64,000 nucleotides of DNA from BD2-11 sp965221785 (GTDB lineage: Bacteria > Gemmatimonadota > Gemmatimonadetes > Longimicrobiales > Gaopeijiaceae), in the NCBI GenBank assembly GCA_965221785.1, contig CBDCSR010000003.1, positions 558,001-622,000 of the forward strand. The letters are read 5' to 3'. Below the pieces are notes generated by a model. That model saw nothing but the letters and a program-made list of their open reading frames with translations. It did not search any database and was not told the DNA's origin. A program made the translations under genes and the position numbers. Below are positions 32,528 through 39,966 of this stretch, piece after piece (the stretch's first letter is position 1; each line of letters opens with the position of its first letter).

Positions 32528-33925
32528 GTGAGGCGGTTGCGCAGCCGCGGCGCGCGGACGCTGATCGTCCTGGGCCTTCTGGAACTTGTTTTTCTGACGG
32601 CTCTGGGCTGGTGGCCTGAAGCCGGGATTCCGTTTCCACGCCTCGCGCTCCTTGCAGGTGCGTTCGCGGTCTACTGGGGGGCGGCGCACACCGCCTTCGA
32701 CGAGGGTGCCGGCACCCGCCTCATCTGGGGCTTCGCGATCCTCTTCCGCGTGGTTCTACTCCCCTGCGTGCCGTTTCTGTCCGACGACATCTATCGCTAC
32801 CTCTGGGACGGGCACGTGCAGCTGGCGGGCATCAACCCCTACCTGCACTCCCCGGATGCGCCCGAACTCGAATCGATTCGCACCGCTTGGCACGCGCGCA
32901 TCAACAATCCGTCCATCTCCACCATCTACCCACCCTTCGCGCAGGTGGTGTTCGCGGCGGGTGCGCTCGCCGGCGGGTCGCTGCTCGCGCTCAAGGCACT
33001 GTGGACGCTCGCCGACCTGACCGCCTGTCTGCTGCTCGCAAAGATAGCCCGCCGAACCGGCCGCTCCGTTCCCGGGACCCTCGTGCTCTTCGCCTGGTCG
33101 CCGCTGCTGGTGGTCGAGACGGCCTGGAGCGGCCACTTCGAGTCCCTCGGCATCCTACTGCTCGTCATCCTGGTCTTTCTCGCCCTGCCCGCGCGCGGGA
33201 CAGGGTCCGCCAACGCCAGCGCCGGCTCCTCCGGCGCAGGTTTCGAATCGAGGCCCTGGGCGCCCTGGACGATGGGCGCGGTGCTGGCCCTCGCGACCCT
33301 CACCAAGTTCGCGCCCATCGTTGCGCTGCCGGCGCTCACCCGCCGTTACGGGGTGCGCCTGGCGGCGACCTGTGCGGTGGTCCTCGTCCTCTTCCATCTC
33401 CCCTATGCCGAAGCCGGATCCGCCCTCTGGGCCGGTCTCGCCACCTACGCGGAACATTGGCGCGCCTACGAGGGGGCCTTTGCCGTCATCGAAGCCGTTC
33501 TGCCGGGACCGAGGGCGTCCCGTTACGTGTCCGGGGTGCTCGTGCTCGCGGTCGTGGCCTGGGCGACATTCAGGAACCTCGACGCGGAGCGGGCTCTCTT
33601 CTGGATCCTCGGGGCCGGGCTGCTGCTGTCGCCGACCTTCCATCCCTGGTACGCGCTCTGGATTCTGCCCTTCGCGGCCCTGCGCCGGAACCGCGCCTGG
33701 ATCCTGCTAAGCGGCCTCGCATTCGTCACGTACCTGGGTCTGGGTCCGTACCTGGAGACCGGCGAGTGGCCGAGGCCCCTCTGGACGGTTCTCCTCCTCT
33801 GGCTGCCCTTCTACGCGCTGCTGCTGTGGGACGCGCGGCCCGGTTCCGAAGCGCTTCAGGCCGCCGACCCCCAGGCTCCAGTAGCCCAGGGCGAAGAGCA
33901 TCAGGAACGGGATCGACGCATATAG
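32528..33925 (+). CDS. GT-C fold (GT87-like) membrane glycosyltransferase
   Basis: The 465-residue protein has about ten hydrophobic spans and the loop motif SDDIYRYLWDGHVQLAGINP. Its acidic residues (SDD) in the first periplasmic loop are typical of polyprenol-phosphate-mannose-dependent GT-C enzymes such as GT87. Further matches are STIYPPFAQ and PTFHPWYALWILP. It would transfer a lipid-linked sugar outside the membrane. The GTG at 32528 is 30 bases from the divergent GT2. Its last 73 codons overlap the 3' end of the opposite-strand GT2 at 33707-35275, and the C-terminal tail (about 30 residues) is hydrophilic and non-conserved in appearance. Confidence 0.78.
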   Translation: MRRLRSRGARTLIVLGLLELVFLTALGWWPEAGIPFPRLALLAGAFAVYWGAAHTAFDEGAGTRLIWGFAILFRVVLLPCVPFLSDDIYRYLWDGHVQLAGINPYLHSPDAPELESIRTAWHARINNPSISTIYPPFAQVVFAAGALAGGSLLALKALWTLADLTACLLLAKIARRTGRSVPGTLVLFAWSPLLVVETAWSGHFESLGILLLVILVFLALPARGTGSANASAGSSGAGFESRPWAPWTMGAVLALATLTKFAPIVALPALTRRYGVRLAATCAVVLVLFHLPYAEAGSALWAGLATYAEHWRAYEGAFAVIEAVLPGPRASRYVSGVLVLAVVAWATFRNLDAERALFWILGAGLLLSPTFHPWYALWILPFAALRRNRAWILLSGLAFVTYLGLGPYLETGEWPRPLWTVLLLWLPFYALLLWDARPGSEALQAADPQAPVAQGEEHQERDRRI

Positions 33926-35275
33926 TTCGGCCTGCATCGCGGCGCCCACGAAGATGCTCATCACCATCGCCATGGCCAGCTTGAACAGGGTGTCGGGCGT
34001 CTGGCTTCCCGGGCGTTCGCGAACCACCCCGGCGCTGCCCTTCTTGGGCGTCCGCGCGAAGCTGTCCCGGCGGCCGGCCAGGCCGCGCAGCACCGCCCGC
34101 GTCGCAGGCGCCGTCAACCCGACGCCCGTGGCCAGGGTCACGGCCACCGCGGGCAGCAGGTCGCCCCAGGGACGGTTCCGCTTTCGGCCCGCGGCCGCGT
34201 AGTAGATGACGAAGGGAATGGTGGCCAGGAAGAACACGACCAGGTCGATGAAGAGGAACTCCTCCCCGCCGAGCGCGCGCCGGGCCAGGGCGGAGGGATA
34301 GATCAGGAGCCCTAGGAGCAGCGTGAGCGGGTAGGCGATGTGCCCGCACAGGTGGATCACCGCCTCCTTCTTCACCGAGAGCCGCCAGGGCCCGCGCAGC
34401 AGTTCCGGGAGGAGCTTGCGCGCCGTCTGAATCCCCCCCTGGGACCATCGCCGCTGCTGGATCTCGAAGGCGCCGGTCTGGTCCGGGAGCTCCGCGGGAA
34501 CCCCGATGTCCTCGAGGAAGACGAATCGCCAGCCCCGCATCTGCGCGCGGTAGCTGATGTCGAGGTCCTCGGTGAGGGTGTCCGCCTCCCATCCTCCCGC
34601 GTCCTCGAGGCATTTGCGGCGCCACATGCCCGCGGTGCCGTTGAAGTTGAAGAAGAGGCCGCCCCGGTAGCGTCCTCCGTGCTCGAAGAAGAAGTGCCCG
34701 TCGAGAAGGAGGCTCTGGGCGCGAGTGAGCCAGTTGGCGTCTTCGTTGAGATGATCCCAGCGGGCCTGAACCATCCCCACCCGGGACAGCTGGAAGGGCG
34801 GCAGCAGCTTCCTGACGAGATCCGGTTCGGGCACGAAATCCGAGTCCAGCACGAGCAGGAACTCGCCGTGGGCACGGCGCACGCCCGCGGCCAGGGCGCC
34901 CGCCTTGAAGCCCGACCGCTGCCGGCGCCGGATGTGGCACACGTTCACGCCCCGCGCCCGCCACCACGCCACTCTCCGGGCGACGAGGTCCACGGTCTCG
35001 TCGGTGGAATCGTCCAGCACCTGGATCTCCAGGGCGCGGGCCGGATAGTCGAGCGAGCACGCGGCGTCGATCACCCTGCGGGCGACGGGAGCCTCGTTGT
35101 ACAGGGGAAGCTGGACGGTGACCCGCGGCAGCCGGCCCGTCCATCTGCGCGGCAGCTCCGGGGGCGGACGGCGGCTGAGCAGCAACAGATACGTCCGGTG
35201 GGCGGCGAACGGCAGCAGCAGGGCCAGCACCGCCAGGGAGAGGCCGATGATCGTCTGCGCCAGCAGCTCAGGCAC
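33707..35275 (-). CDS. GT2 glycosyltransferase, cellulose/glucomannan-synthase-like
   Basis: This 522-residue membrane enzyme has an N-terminal span, then a processive-type GT2 domain with VQLPLYNE, VLDDSTDET, VLDSDFVPEP, LTEDLDISYRAQMRGW and the QQRRWSQGG (Q/RxxRW) acceptor motif, followed by C-terminal spans. It probably polymerises or extends a surface polysaccharide. It starts 24 bases after the OsmC stop and closes the pgeF-osmC operon. The last 49 residues are hydrophilic and lie antisense to the GT-C gene over 219 bp. Confidence 0.85.
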   Translation of the reverse strand: MPELLAQTIIGLSLAVLALLLPFAAHRTYLLLLSRRPPPELPRRWTGRLPRVTVQLPLYNEAPVARRVIDAACSLDYPARALEIQVLDDSTDETVDLVARRVAWWRARGVNVCHIRRRQRSGFKAGALAAGVRRAHGEFLLVLDSDFVPEPDLVRKLLPPFQLSRVGMVQARWDHLNEDANWLTRAQSLLLDGHFFFEHGGRYRGGLFFNFNGTAGMWRRKCLEDAGGWEADTLTEDLDISYRAQMRGWRFVFLEDIGVPAELPDQTGAFEIQQRRWSQGGIQTARKLLPELLRGPWRLSVKKEAVIHLCGHIAYPLTLLLGLLIYPSALARRALGGEEFLFIDLVVFFLATIPFVIYYAAAGRKRNRPWGDLLPAVAVTLATGVGLTAPATRAVLRGLAGRRDSFARTPKKGSAGVVRERPGSQTPDTLFKLAMAMVMSIFVGAAMQAELYASIPFLMLFALGYWSLGVGGLKRFGTGPRVPQQQRVEGQPEEENRPEGPRPLAGLQVRTQTQVRDECEAA

Positions 35276-35299
35276 GGGCTCGCTCAGCCAGGCGCTCGA

Positions 35300-35776
35300 T
35301 CACGCGTTCCCTGCGGCGTGCTCGACGATGTCCGCGCTCCAGGTGATGTCGATGGCGCCGCGCAGGCTCGCGGCCGTGGGGCACTTGTCGACATGGCTGG
35401 CGAGTGCCCGGTCGGTGGGAGCGCGCGACCCCTCGGGGATCGAGAGCCGGTAGTGAACGTGAACGCGCTTGAGCACCGGCAGTCTGCCCGCCATCTCGTT
35501 GATTCCTTCCGCCCGGGCGCTGATCTGGTCCGGGGTGAGGCTGATCCCGCGCACCTCCAGTGCGCCGTTGAGGGTTCCGAGCAGTCACCCGCCCGTGGCG
35601 GCGACGACGTAGTCCACGGCGAGGGGCTGATCCGGTTCGGCATCGAGCCGGTAGTGGCTCTTGACCGGCCCGTGGACGCCGAGTTCGACCGTGGCTCCGG
35701 CAGGAAGCCGGCCACGCCTGCGCGCGCCGGCCACCTTCTCGAATTCCACTTTGGACACGTAGAACGGTTCGCTCAT
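35300..35776 (-). CDS. OsmC-family peroxiredoxin, probable selenoprotein (Sec64)
   Basis: OsmC-family proteins reduce organic peroxides with two cysteines. This 158-codon gene is one frame from ATG 35776 to TGA 35300, interrupted by one TGA at 35585-35587 (codon 64). The context reads VAATGG-TGA-LLGTLNGAL, where the family has its catalytic Cys (compare AAGGCS in E. coli YhfA). The second family cysteine is present (HVDKCPTAASL, C132). Conserved coding continues on both sides with no frameshift. A hairpin 19 bases after the TGA fits a bacterial SECIS. OsmC-like selenoproteins are known. The start overlaps the upstream gene's stop in an ATGA. The alternative is a nonsense pseudogene. Confidence 0.8.
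35549..35565 (-). promoter_or_regulatory. Putative bacterial SECIS hairpin
   Basis: Starting 20 bases after the in-frame TGA, the mRNA has a perfect 6-bp stem (GCGCAC/GUGCGC) with the loop UGGAG. The loop begins 26 bases past the UGA and has a G at its second position. Both features agree with published bacterial SECIS rules (apical loop roughly 16-37 bases downstream, G near the loop start). The stem could extend past one mismatch. Confidence 0.55.
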
Positions 35777-36060
35777 TTCCGGGTCTCCCGGTTCAGTTTT
35801 CGTTGTCGGTCTGCGCTGTCTTGAGCCTGTGGCTCCCGGTCCTTCCGGTCCTCGTCCGCGCGCGCGGCCGCTGCGGGCTCGAATCCCGGGCAGCGCGCCA
35901 CCGGCAGGCGCGGGTAGCGCCGGAAGCGCGCATCGTCGACCGAGAGCCGGCAGAGCCAGAAGATGGAGCCTCTCCGGTTGCCCGTCACCCTGCTGTGCGC
36001 GCACACCGAGCAAAGCCCCACCGAGGGGTCCGCGCGCAAGTCCTGCAAGGAGCGGTCCAC
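35773..36060 (-). CDS. Small four-cysteine protein, probable zinc-binding
   Basis: The 95-residue product starts at a GTG sharing one base with the pgeF stop (TAGTG) and ends in an ATGA with osmC. It has C17 and C20 (LCSVCAHSR), C37 (FWLCRLS) and C57 (ARCPGFEP), a spacing that suits one metal site. Short proteins with this pattern (C..C.H......FxxC, then P.LPV.RCPGYEP) are common and uncharacterised in bacteria. The charged tail (ADEDRKDREPQAQDSADRQ) is likely disordered. Confidence 0.65.
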   Translation of the reverse strand: MDRSLQDLRADPSVGLCSVCAHSRVTGNRRGSIFWLCRLSVDDARFRRYPRLPVARCPGFEPAAAARADEDRKDREPQAQDSADRQRKLNRETRK

Positions 36061-36857
36061 TAATGCCGCTCCCGGCGATGGTCGTCGAGCCATTCCCGTC
36101 CCGGGGATCCGGAGTCGTCCGGAGTGATGCCCAGCACCGCGATCTGGCGCCCGGCGTCCCCGCCTCTGTGCGAAAAGAATGGCGCGTCCGCGCACCGGGT
36201 GCAAAACGTGGAGGTCGTCAGGTGTGCGGGATCGGCGCCGGAGGCGAGGGCCCGGTCGACCAGCACGCGCCGCAGATCGACCGGCTCGCCGGGGGAAGCC
36301 GGCCGGGGCAGTCCCAGCGCCTCGTGTACCTCCCGTCCAACCTCGTAGCAGCGGCCGCAGATGGCCGGTCCCATGTGCATGTGGGCCTCGCGCGCATGGG
36401 TTCCGAAGTCCCGCTCCAGCATTGCGAGGCCCGCTTCCAGGATGCCGCCCGCCACTCCCCGCCACCCCGCGTGCAGCAACATCACGGCCCGCGCGCGCGG
36501 GGCGACCACGAAGATGGGTACGCAGTCGGCCACGGAGACCGCGAGCAGCGTGCCCGCCCGCCCCGTGGCGTGTCCGTCGCACGGCGGGACCAGGAGAAGA
36601 CCAGGCGGGGTCGCCTCGTGCAGGGTGACCGCGCACCCGTGTACCTGGCGGGCGTGAACCAGGCTGCCGCATCCCGTGTCCGTTGCCAGGGATTCCCACC
36701 GCTTCATCACCTCGCCCGCCGCGGCGTCCGTGAACAGTCCGAAGTCGGCGTCCCCGCCGGTCCGGACCGTGGTTCCCTGAACGACCCACGGAAAGGCGCG
36801 GGTCCACCCGGGGTGCACGCGCAGGGGAATTCGCCCTTGCCGAATCGCCTCCGTCAC
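36060..36857 (-). CDS. pgeF: YfiH/PgeF-family polyphenol oxidase/nucleoside phosphorylase
   Basis: This 265-residue member of the YfiH (DUF152) family shows the conserved metal ligands in LVHARQVHG, SVADCVPIF and LLHAGWRG, plus the C-terminal CTRC. In E. coli PgeF removes wrongly inserted amino acids from peptidoglycan precursors; other members phosphorolyse purine nucleosides. GTG 36857 fits the family's length, though no clear ribosome site is seen. It is the first gene of the unit with the four-cysteine protein, OsmC and GT2, and is divergent from sucA across about 157 bp. Confidence 0.82.
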   Translation of the reverse strand: MTEAIRQGRIPLRVHPGWTRAFPWVVQGTTVRTGGDADFGLFTDAAAGEVMKRWESLATDTGCGSLVHARQVHGCAVTLHEATPPGLLLVPPCDGHATGRAGTLLAVSVADCVPIFVVAPRARAVMLLHAGWRGVAGGILEAGLAMLERDFGTHAREAHMHMGPAICGRCYEVGREVHEALGLPRPASPGEPVDLRRVLVDRALASGADPAHLTTSTFCTRCADAPFFSHRGGDAGRQIAVLGITPDDSGSPGREWLDDHRRERH

Positions 36858-37014
36858 CCGGCGAGCGGGTTCGCTGCCCGGGGGGGCGCCTGACTGCGGA
36901 TGGGGCAAGCTCTCTCTCCGGGGGCAGTGAGAGGGGCGGACGCGCGATCCGTACAACTTGGAAGGTGTTCCGGTTATCTTCCACTCCCCCCAAAGCTGCT
37001 GTCCGCACGGCAGG

Positions 37015-39966
37015 ATGTCGCGACTCATGCCATCGTCCGAACTATTCAGCGGGCCGAACGCCGGATACGTGGAGGAACTCTTCCAGCGTTATCTGGCCGA
37101 TCCGGAGTCGGTGTCCAGCCACTGGCGCTCGATTCTTTCGAAGGAGGCGGCGGAACGCGGCTTGTCGCCACCCGCCCCGCCCGCGCCCGCGCGTCCCGCG
37201 GAGCCATCCCCGCGCCCGCTTCGCGGCGCCGAACCGCCTCCCGCGCCCACGCCGCAGCGCAGTGCCACGCTGCGCGCGATGCAGGAGCTCCTCCACCTCG
37301 TCGCCCGGGCAACATCGCTCGTGCAGGCCTTCCGCGACCACGGGCACCAGCTGGCCCGCATCGACCCGCTCGGGAGTGATCCCCCGGGGCACCCGCAGCT
37401 CGACCCCTCCTTCTTCGGCACCAGCATGGAGCAGCTGGAGGCGCTCCCCGCCTCCACCGTCCTCGGCGACGATGGCGACGAACGGGTGCCGGACTACCTG
37501 AAGCGGCTGGAGCGCGCCTGGTGCGGATCCATCGGGTACCAGTTCGAGCACCTGGAGTCGCCGGAGCGGGTGCGCTGGCTCTGGAACCAGGTGGAATCGG
37601 GCGCCCATGCGCAGCCACTGACCCGGGAAGAGCAGGTGGAACTGCTGGTCCGGCTGGCCCGCGTGGAGGGTCTCGAACAGTTCCTGCACCGGGTCTATCC
37701 GGGGCAGGTGCGGTTTTCTCTCGAGGGCAACGACATGCTCGTGCCCATGGTCGATCTGGTGCTCGAGGTGGCGGCGGCGCGCGGATGCCGGGAAGTCGTC
37801 ATGGGGATGGCCCACCGGGGCCGGCTGAACGTGCTCGCGCACAGCGTGGGCGTCGGCTACGACGAGATCCTGCGCCAGTTCGAGGGCGCGGCCCCGGCGC
37901 CGGACGGCATCCTCACCCTGCCCGACGACGAGAGCGGGATCGGCGACGTGAAATACCATCACGGCGCCACCCGCGACCACGTCCTGCGCGACGGAGGCAC
38001 GGTGCGGGTCACCCTGGCCCCCAACCCGAGTCACCTTGAATTCGTCAACCCGGTGGTGGCGGGGCTGGCCCGGGCGCGCCAGTTCGCGGGTCCCCGCCAG
38101 GATGACGCGCAGGATACGGCCGCGGTCGTGCCCCTCCTCATCCACGGCGACGCGGCCTTCGCGGCCGAGGGAGTGGTGGCCGAGTCGCTCAATCTGGCCC
38201 GGCTGGCGGGATACGCGACGGGCGGGGTGGTCCACCTGATCGTCAACAATCAGATCGGCTTCACCACCGACCCGGAGCAGGGCCGCTCAACCCGCTACGC
38301 GTCGGATCTGGCCAAGGGCTACGACATCCCGGTCCTGCGCGTTAACGCCGACGATCCTTCTGCCTGCCTCACCGCGATGCGCCTGGCGATGGCGTACCGC
38401 GCGGAATTCCACGACGACATCGTGGTGGACCTGATCGGGTATCGTCGGCACGGGCACAACGAAGGGGACGACCCGGCCTACACGCAGCCGCGGCTGTACG
38501 AGCGCATCCGGGCGCATCCCACCGTGTTCACCCTGTATTCCGAGGCGCTGGTGAAGGGCGGGATCGTAACCGCGGACGAGGTCGCGGCGGCCCGAAGCGA
38601 CGCCACCGATCGCCTGCGGCAGGCGCTGGTGGCGGCCAGCTCGGCGAAGCCCTCCGGTGAAGCCGGGCAGGGCGGGACCGGTTCATCGAAGCCGTCGGAA
38701 GACCCGGCCGGTCCGGCCGCGGATGCCGTAGGGGAAGCCGACGGGGATCGGACGGAAGCCCGGGACCGGGATGCCCGCCCGCCCGCCGTCCCTTTCGCAA
38801 CCCTCGCGGAGATCAACGCCGCCTCGATGGCGGTGCCGGAGGGCTTCGCCGTCAACCGAAAGCTGCGCCGGCAGCTGGACAGGAGCCGGAGCGGCTTCAC
38901 CGGGGAATCGTCGCTCGACTGGGCCCACGCCGAGGTGCTCGCCCTGGGTTCCCTGCTCCGGGACGGGATTCCCATCCGCTTCAGCGGGCAGGACGCGCAG
39001 CGCGGCACCTTCAGCCATCGACACCTCGTCTTCCACGACGCGGAGACCGGCTCGTCGCACGCGCCGCTGGCGCTCATGGGCGGCGCCCGCTTCGAAATCC
39101 ACAACTCCCCGCTGTCGGAGACCGCGGTGCTGGGCTTCGAGTACGGCTACAGCGTGGGTGCGGACCGCGATCTCGTCATCTGGGAAGCGCAGTTCGGCGA
39201 CTTCGCCAACGTGGCGCAGCCCGTCATCGACCAGTTCGTAGTTTCGGGACAGGCGAAATGGGGGCAGCTCTCGCGGCTCGTGCTGCTCCTGCCGCACGGC
39301 TACGAAGGGCGCGGCCCGGAGCACTCGAGCGCCCGCCTGGAGCGCTTCCTCCAGATGTGCGCCGCCGGCAACATGCGGATCGCCAACCCCACCACCTCCG
39401 CCCAGTACTTCCACCTGCTGCGCCGCCAGGCGCACACCCCCGAGCGTCCGCTCGTGGTCATGACCCCCAAGAGCCTTCTGCGCCACAAGCTGGCCCGCTC
39501 GCGGGCCTCGGAACTCGCCGGCGGGGGCTTCCATCCGGTGCTGGCCGAGGACGCGGGGGACGGAGCCCGTCGATCCGCGACCCGGCTCATCCTTTGCAGC
39601 GGCAAGGTCTACTACGATCTGCTCGCGAGCGAGGAGCGCGCCAACGCGCGGGATGCGGTGCTGGCCAGGGTCGAGCAGCTCTATCCGTTCCCGCGGCGCG
39701 AGATCGCGGAGTTGCTGGCGGGCCTCCCGGCCCTGAGGGAGGTCGTGTGGGCACAGGAGGAACCCCGCAACATGGGCGCCCGCCCGCATGTCGCACCCCT
39801 CCTGCGGGCTCTCATGCCCGCAACCCTGACGTTACGTCAGGCTTCGCGCCCGGAGTGGTCCAGCCCGGCCGAGGGCAAGATGTCCGACCACATGAAGGGC
39901 CAGCGGCGCATCATCCGGGAGGCCTTCGCGGAACAGGCGCCCCTTCCTCACCAGCCGACCGCGTAG
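37015..39966 (+). CDS. sucA: 2-oxoglutarate dehydrogenase E1 component
   Basis: This 983-residue thiamine-diphosphate enzyme decarboxylates 2-oxoglutarate in the TCA cycle. The N-terminal NAGYVEELFQRYLADPESV, GMAHRGRLNVLA, GDAAFAAEGVV...VNNQIGFTT (ThDP site), RRHGHNEGDDPAYTQP and the C-terminal WAQEEPRNMGA are all family hallmarks. The central part carries an extra Ser/Gly/Asp/Glu-rich stretch (about 38640-38790) that looks like a disordered insertion. No sucB is adjacent. The start may be 37015 or the in-frame ATG at 37027. Its 3' end overlaps the opposing gamma-glutamyltransferase by 19 bp. Confidence 0.93.
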   Translation: MSRLMPSSELFSGPNAGYVEELFQRYLADPESVSSHWRSILSKEAAERGLSPPAPPAPARPAEPSPRPLRGAEPPPAPTPQRSATLRAMQELLHLVARATSLVQAFRDHGHQLARIDPLGSDPPGHPQLDPSFFGTSMEQLEALPASTVLGDDGDERVPDYLKRLERAWCGSIGYQFEHLESPERVRWLWNQVESGAHAQPLTREEQVELLVRLARVEGLEQFLHRVYPGQVRFSLEGNDMLVPMVDLVLEVAAARGCREVVMGMAHRGRLNVLAHSVGVGYDEILRQFEGAAPAPDGILTLPDDESGIGDVKYHHGATRDHVLRDGGTVRVTLAPNPSHLEFVNPVVAGLARARQFAGPRQDDAQDTAAVVPLLIHGDAAFAAEGVVAESLNLARLAGYATGGVVHLIVNNQIGFTTDPEQGRSTRYASDLAKGYDIPVLRVNADDPSACLTAMRLAMAYRAEFHDDIVVDLIGYRRHGHNEGDDPAYTQPRLYERIRAHPTVFTLYSEALVKGGIVTADEVAAARSDATDRLRQALVAASSAKPSGEAGQGGTGSSKPSEDPAGPAADAVGEADGDRTEARDRDARPPAVPFATLAEINAASMAVPEGFAVNRKLRRQLDRSRSGFTGESSLDWAHAEVLALGSLLRDGIPIRFSGQDAQRGTFSHRHLVFHDAETGSSHAPLALMGGARFEIHNSPLSETAVLGFEYGYSVGADRDLVIWEAQFGDFANVAQPVIDQFVVSGQAKWGQLSRLVLLLPHGYEGRGPEHSSARLERFLQMCAAGNMRIANPTTSAQYFHLLRRQAHTPERPLVVMTPKSLLRHKLARSRASELAGGGFHPVLAEDAGDGARRSATRLILCSGKVYYDLLASEERANARDAVLARVEQLYPFPRREIAELLAGLPALREVVWAQEEPRNMGARPHVAPLLRALMPATLTLRQASRPEWSSPAEGKMSDHMKGQRRIIREAFAEQAPLPHQPTA
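39822..39841 (+). repeat. 20-bp palindromic repeat, copy 1
   Basis: The sequence contains CCTGACGT-T-ACGTCAGG, a palindrome with 8-bp arms, within the 3' part of sucA. The 20-bp sequence including it is found exactly, in inverted orientation, at 53427-53446. Confidence 0.55.

Noticed and set aside
35300..35776. The OsmC gene as two separate genes or a frameshifted pseudogene
   Set aside because: Both halves are in the same frame, only one TGA interrupts, and it falls exactly at the catalytic cysteine. A simple nonsense mutation remains possible but is the less likely explanation.
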